A stretch of 64,000 bases of DNA, from positions 620,001-684,000 of the forward strand of contig NZ_LVEN01000027.1 of NCBI RefSeq assembly GCF_001686925.1. Direction: 5' to 3'. The position numbers were made by a program, and so were the translations under genes. The notes below the pieces were generated by a model. It was not told the DNA's origin. It saw only the letters and a program-made list of their open reading frames with translations, and did not search any database. The stretch is from Flavobacterium piscis. GTDB lineage: Bacteria; Bacteroidota; Bacteroidia; Flavobacteriales; Flavobacteriaceae. The first letter of the stretch is position 1; the number at the start of each line of letters is the position of its first letter. Below are positions 62,397-64,000 of this stretch, one piece after another.

Positions 62397-63371
62397 TTAT
62401 TTAGGAAGTTGCGCAAGAAATAACAATATATCATTACCGATTTCTTTATAATGAGTTTCAAGGGCAAAATGACCCGTTTTATAAAACTTTACAGCAGCAT
62501 TTGGATTGTCATGTTTGTAGGCTTCTGCTCCTGCGGGAAGAAAATAAGGATCCTGACTGCCCCAAACAGCTAACATCATAGGCTTTTTATCTCTAAAATA
62601 AGCTTGAAATTTAGGATATAAAGCAACATTGGTTCTGTAATCTTTTAGCAGGTCAAGCTGTATCTCGATGTTTCCCGGGCGATCCAGAAAATGCTGATCC
62701 AATGTGTAGGTTTCAGGTGCGATAAGAGCAGCATCCGAAGCACCTTCGTGATACTGAAACCACGTTGATTCTTTTGAAACAAAATCCTTAAGTGCATCTC
62801 TGTTAGCCTGCGATGGCTCTTTCCAGTATTTCTGAATAGGATTCCAGCCTGTACTCAAACCTTCTTCATAAGCATTGCCATTTTGTGATATAATGCCGGT
62901 TATTTTTTCCGGATTAGCAAGAGCTAGTCTGTATCCGGTTGGTGCGCCATAATCGAAGACATACATGGCAAAACGTTTTAAACCAAGCTTATTAATAAAT
63001 CCCTGCATAGTGTTGGCAAGATTATCAAAAGTATATTGAAAACTAAGATGGTCCGGTGCATCTGAATACCCAAAACCAGGCAGGTCCGGAGCTATTACAT
63101 GATATTTTTTGCTTAAAATAGGAATAAGATTTCTAAACATATGAGATGATGTAGGGTAACCATGCAATAATAATAGAGTTGGAGCATCTTTAGAACCTGC
63201 TTCACGATAAAATATCTTTAATCCGTTGACTTCCATGTTATTGTAATGAGTGGTCTGAATTTCAGTGTTCTCTTTTGTTGTTAAAGAGTTTTTAACTTGT
63301 GCATTTGCAGCTGTTTGTTGTAACATAATTAGAGTTAGAATTAGAGTTAAGGATTTAATTGTGCTTTTCAT
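62397..63371 (-). CDS. Alpha/beta hydrolase (haloalkane dehalogenase / epoxide hydrolase-like), exported
   Basis: 324 residues. A signal peptide is visible (LTLILTLIMLQQTAANAQ). The fold opens with KIFYREAGSKDAPTLLLLHGYPTSSHMF (oxyanion HGYP). The nucleophile elbow reads VFDYGAPTG, with Asp as nucleophile as in haloalkane dehalogenases and epoxide hydrolases. The acid is in WGSQDPYF and the His in TGHFALETH. A helical cap lies between. Substrate unknown. A LysR regulator starts divergently 89 bp away and probably controls it. Confidence 0.85.
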   Translation of the reverse strand: MKSTIKSLTLILTLIMLQQTAANAQVKNSLTTKENTEIQTTHYNNMEVNGLKIFYREAGSKDAPTLLLLHGYPTSSHMFRNLIPILSKKYHVIAPDLPGFGYSDAPDHLSFQYTFDNLANTMQGFINKLGLKRFAMYVFDYGAPTGYRLALANPEKITGIISQNGNAYEEGLSTGWNPIQKYWKEPSQANRDALKDFVSKESTWFQYHEGASDAALIAPETYTLDQHFLDRPGNIEIQLDLLKDYRTNVALYPKFQAYFRDKKPMMLAVWGSQDPYFLPAGAEAYKHDNPNAAVKFYKTGHFALETHYKEIGNDILLFLAQLPK

Positions 63372-63389
63372 GTTTTCAATTGTTTAAGA

Positions 63390-63457
63390 CAAAAATACAC
63401 TCTATATTTGATACGTGAAAACGATTTATAATGATCTAATCGATCACTAAAAGTGAT
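63390..63457. promoter_or_regulatory. Divergent promoters with LysR-type operator
   Basis: Minus strand: TATTTTTG (63390-63397) is a TAnnTTTG -7 box for the hydrolase. Plus strand: TATATTTG (63403-63410) is a -7 box for the LysR gene, with a TTG at 63380-63382 as -33. ATCACT-AAA-AGTGAT (63443-63457) contains the classic T-N11-A LysR box, 3 bp before the regulator's ATG. Confidence 0.6.
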
Positions 63458-63460
63458 ACT

Positions 63461-64000
63461 ATGAATAGTAATGACCTGAAAATATTTGAAGCCGCAGCAA
63501 CACTCGGAAGTTTTACAAAAGCTGCAGAAGCAACCTTTACGGTACAATCGAACGTAACGGCTCGCATAAAAAATCTCGAAGATGAATTTGGAGCTGAACT
63601 GTTTAGAAGAGTATCCAGAAAAGTGGTTCTAACTGAAGCAGGGGAAACACTTTTGCAATATGCTAAAAAAATAGGTCGATTATTGGATGATGCAAAAAGT
63701 GATATACAGAGTGCAGACAAAATAGGAGGAACAATACGCATAGGGTGTATTGAGACCACTATGGCTTTTAAAGTACCGGAAATCATCAAAGGTTTTGCAG
63801 AGCTCTATCCCAATGTAGAGCTTGAATTTTATTCTTCAATGTTGTCAGCACTGATAACCGATGTAATCAGTTATAAACTGGATGCTGCTTTTGTTGCAGC
63901 ACCCATAAATATTCCTGGTTTACAGCAGCTTATTGTTCGTGATGAAGAACTTGTAATAATTGCAGGTGGTGATGTGGATAAGCTTTCGGTCGTATTGAAA
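63461..64000 (+). CDS. LysR family transcriptional regulator (partial, cut by window end)
   Basis: 180 codons are present, running off the right edge without a stop. The N-terminal HTH is canonical: MNSNDLKIFEAAATLGSFTK, then AAEATFTVQSNVTARIKNLE and LFRRVSRKVVLTEAG. From about residue 85 the periplasmic-binding-like effector domain starts (GTIRIGCIETTMAF). The ATG at 63461 is directly downstream of a T-N11-A operator, and the gene is divergent from the alpha/beta hydrolase, the usual LysR target layout. Confidence 0.9.
   Translation, partial: MNSNDLKIFEAAATLGSFTKAAEATFTVQSNVTARIKNLEDEFGAELFRRVSRKVVLTEAGETLLQYAKKIGRLLDDAKSDIQSADKIGGTIRIGCIETTMAFKVPEIIKGFAELYPNVELEFYSSMLSALITDVISYKLDAAFVAAPINIPGLQQLIVRDEELVIIAGGDVDKLSVVLK

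Noticed and set aside
63436-63789. Minus-strand frame near the right edge
   Set aside because: Antisense to a LysR gene with a canonical HTH, which continues to the window end.

Overview
The window is almost certainly from a Flavobacterium-like member of the Bacteroidota. Direct signs are the AT-rich sequence, several -7 boxes of the form TAnnTTTG, a type IX secretion (T9SS) type B C-terminal domain, a Bacteroidetes-type hybrid two-component regulator (HTCS) and many proteins typical of soil or aquatic flavobacteria. I see no rRNA, tRNA, CRISPR array, integrase or transposase gene.

Layout. 0-9 kb: mostly minus-strand metabolic genes (start of a flavodoxin-like reductase, FAD/Rieske oxidoreductase, SDR, an unrecognised 726-residue protein), then an isochorismatase-like hydrolase, an AraC regulator and a MATE exporter. 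9.3-18.5 kb: a three-gene surface operon with a giant repeat protein (17 exact-length 216-bp units), a lectin-like protein and a T9SS type B cargo. 19-21.7 kb: CorA-type transporter and an FAD/NAD(P) protein. 21.85-26.2 kb: a compact stressosome operon (RsbR, RsbS, RsbT, an ATPase-PP2C fusion, and a PAS histidine kinase carrying a degenerate RsbT-like domain). 26.5-29.1 kb: small genes and a divergent HxlR/NTF2-like pair. 29.4-36.1 kb: HTCS regulator plus GH31 alpha-xylosidase-like enzyme, with three direct repeats between them. 36.4-37.25 kb: XRE regulator, a 21-bp palindrome, and a 33-residue membrane peptide gene with its own terminator. 37.3-41 kb: SDR, DUF417 protein, AraC regulator and a second SDR.

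41.1-44.3 kb: a 26-residue ORF ending in seven consecutive cysteines, behind a near-consensus promoter. It is followed by a phytanoyl-CoA-dioxygenase-like enzyme, a CDP-alcohol phosphotransferase, a GtrA-type membrane protein, a palindromic non-coding element and a DUF4833 protein. 44.4-49 kb: a very AT-rich block of unrecognised genes: two minus-strand membrane/coiled-coil proteins, a tight plus-strand three-gene cassette (unknown protein, winged-helix/zinc-ribbon-like protein, 2TM protein) and a DUF3800-like protein. 49.2-64 kb: M28 peptidase, a small lipoprotein, a TetR-controlled RND efflux operon with two matching operators, a PAS histidine kinase, a nitroreductase-OhrR-Ohr operon with a 24-bp palindromic operator, a second HxlR/NTF2-like pair, and an alpha/beta hydrolase divergent from a LysR regulator cut by the window edge.

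Most noteworthy are the poly-cysteine ORF and its downstream cluster, the stressosome with a fused kinase/phosphatase and a pseudo-RsbT histidine kinase, the unrecognised three-gene cassette, the homogenised repeat array, and the palindrome-microprotein-terminator locus at 37 kb. Family assignments come from reading motifs; no database search was run.
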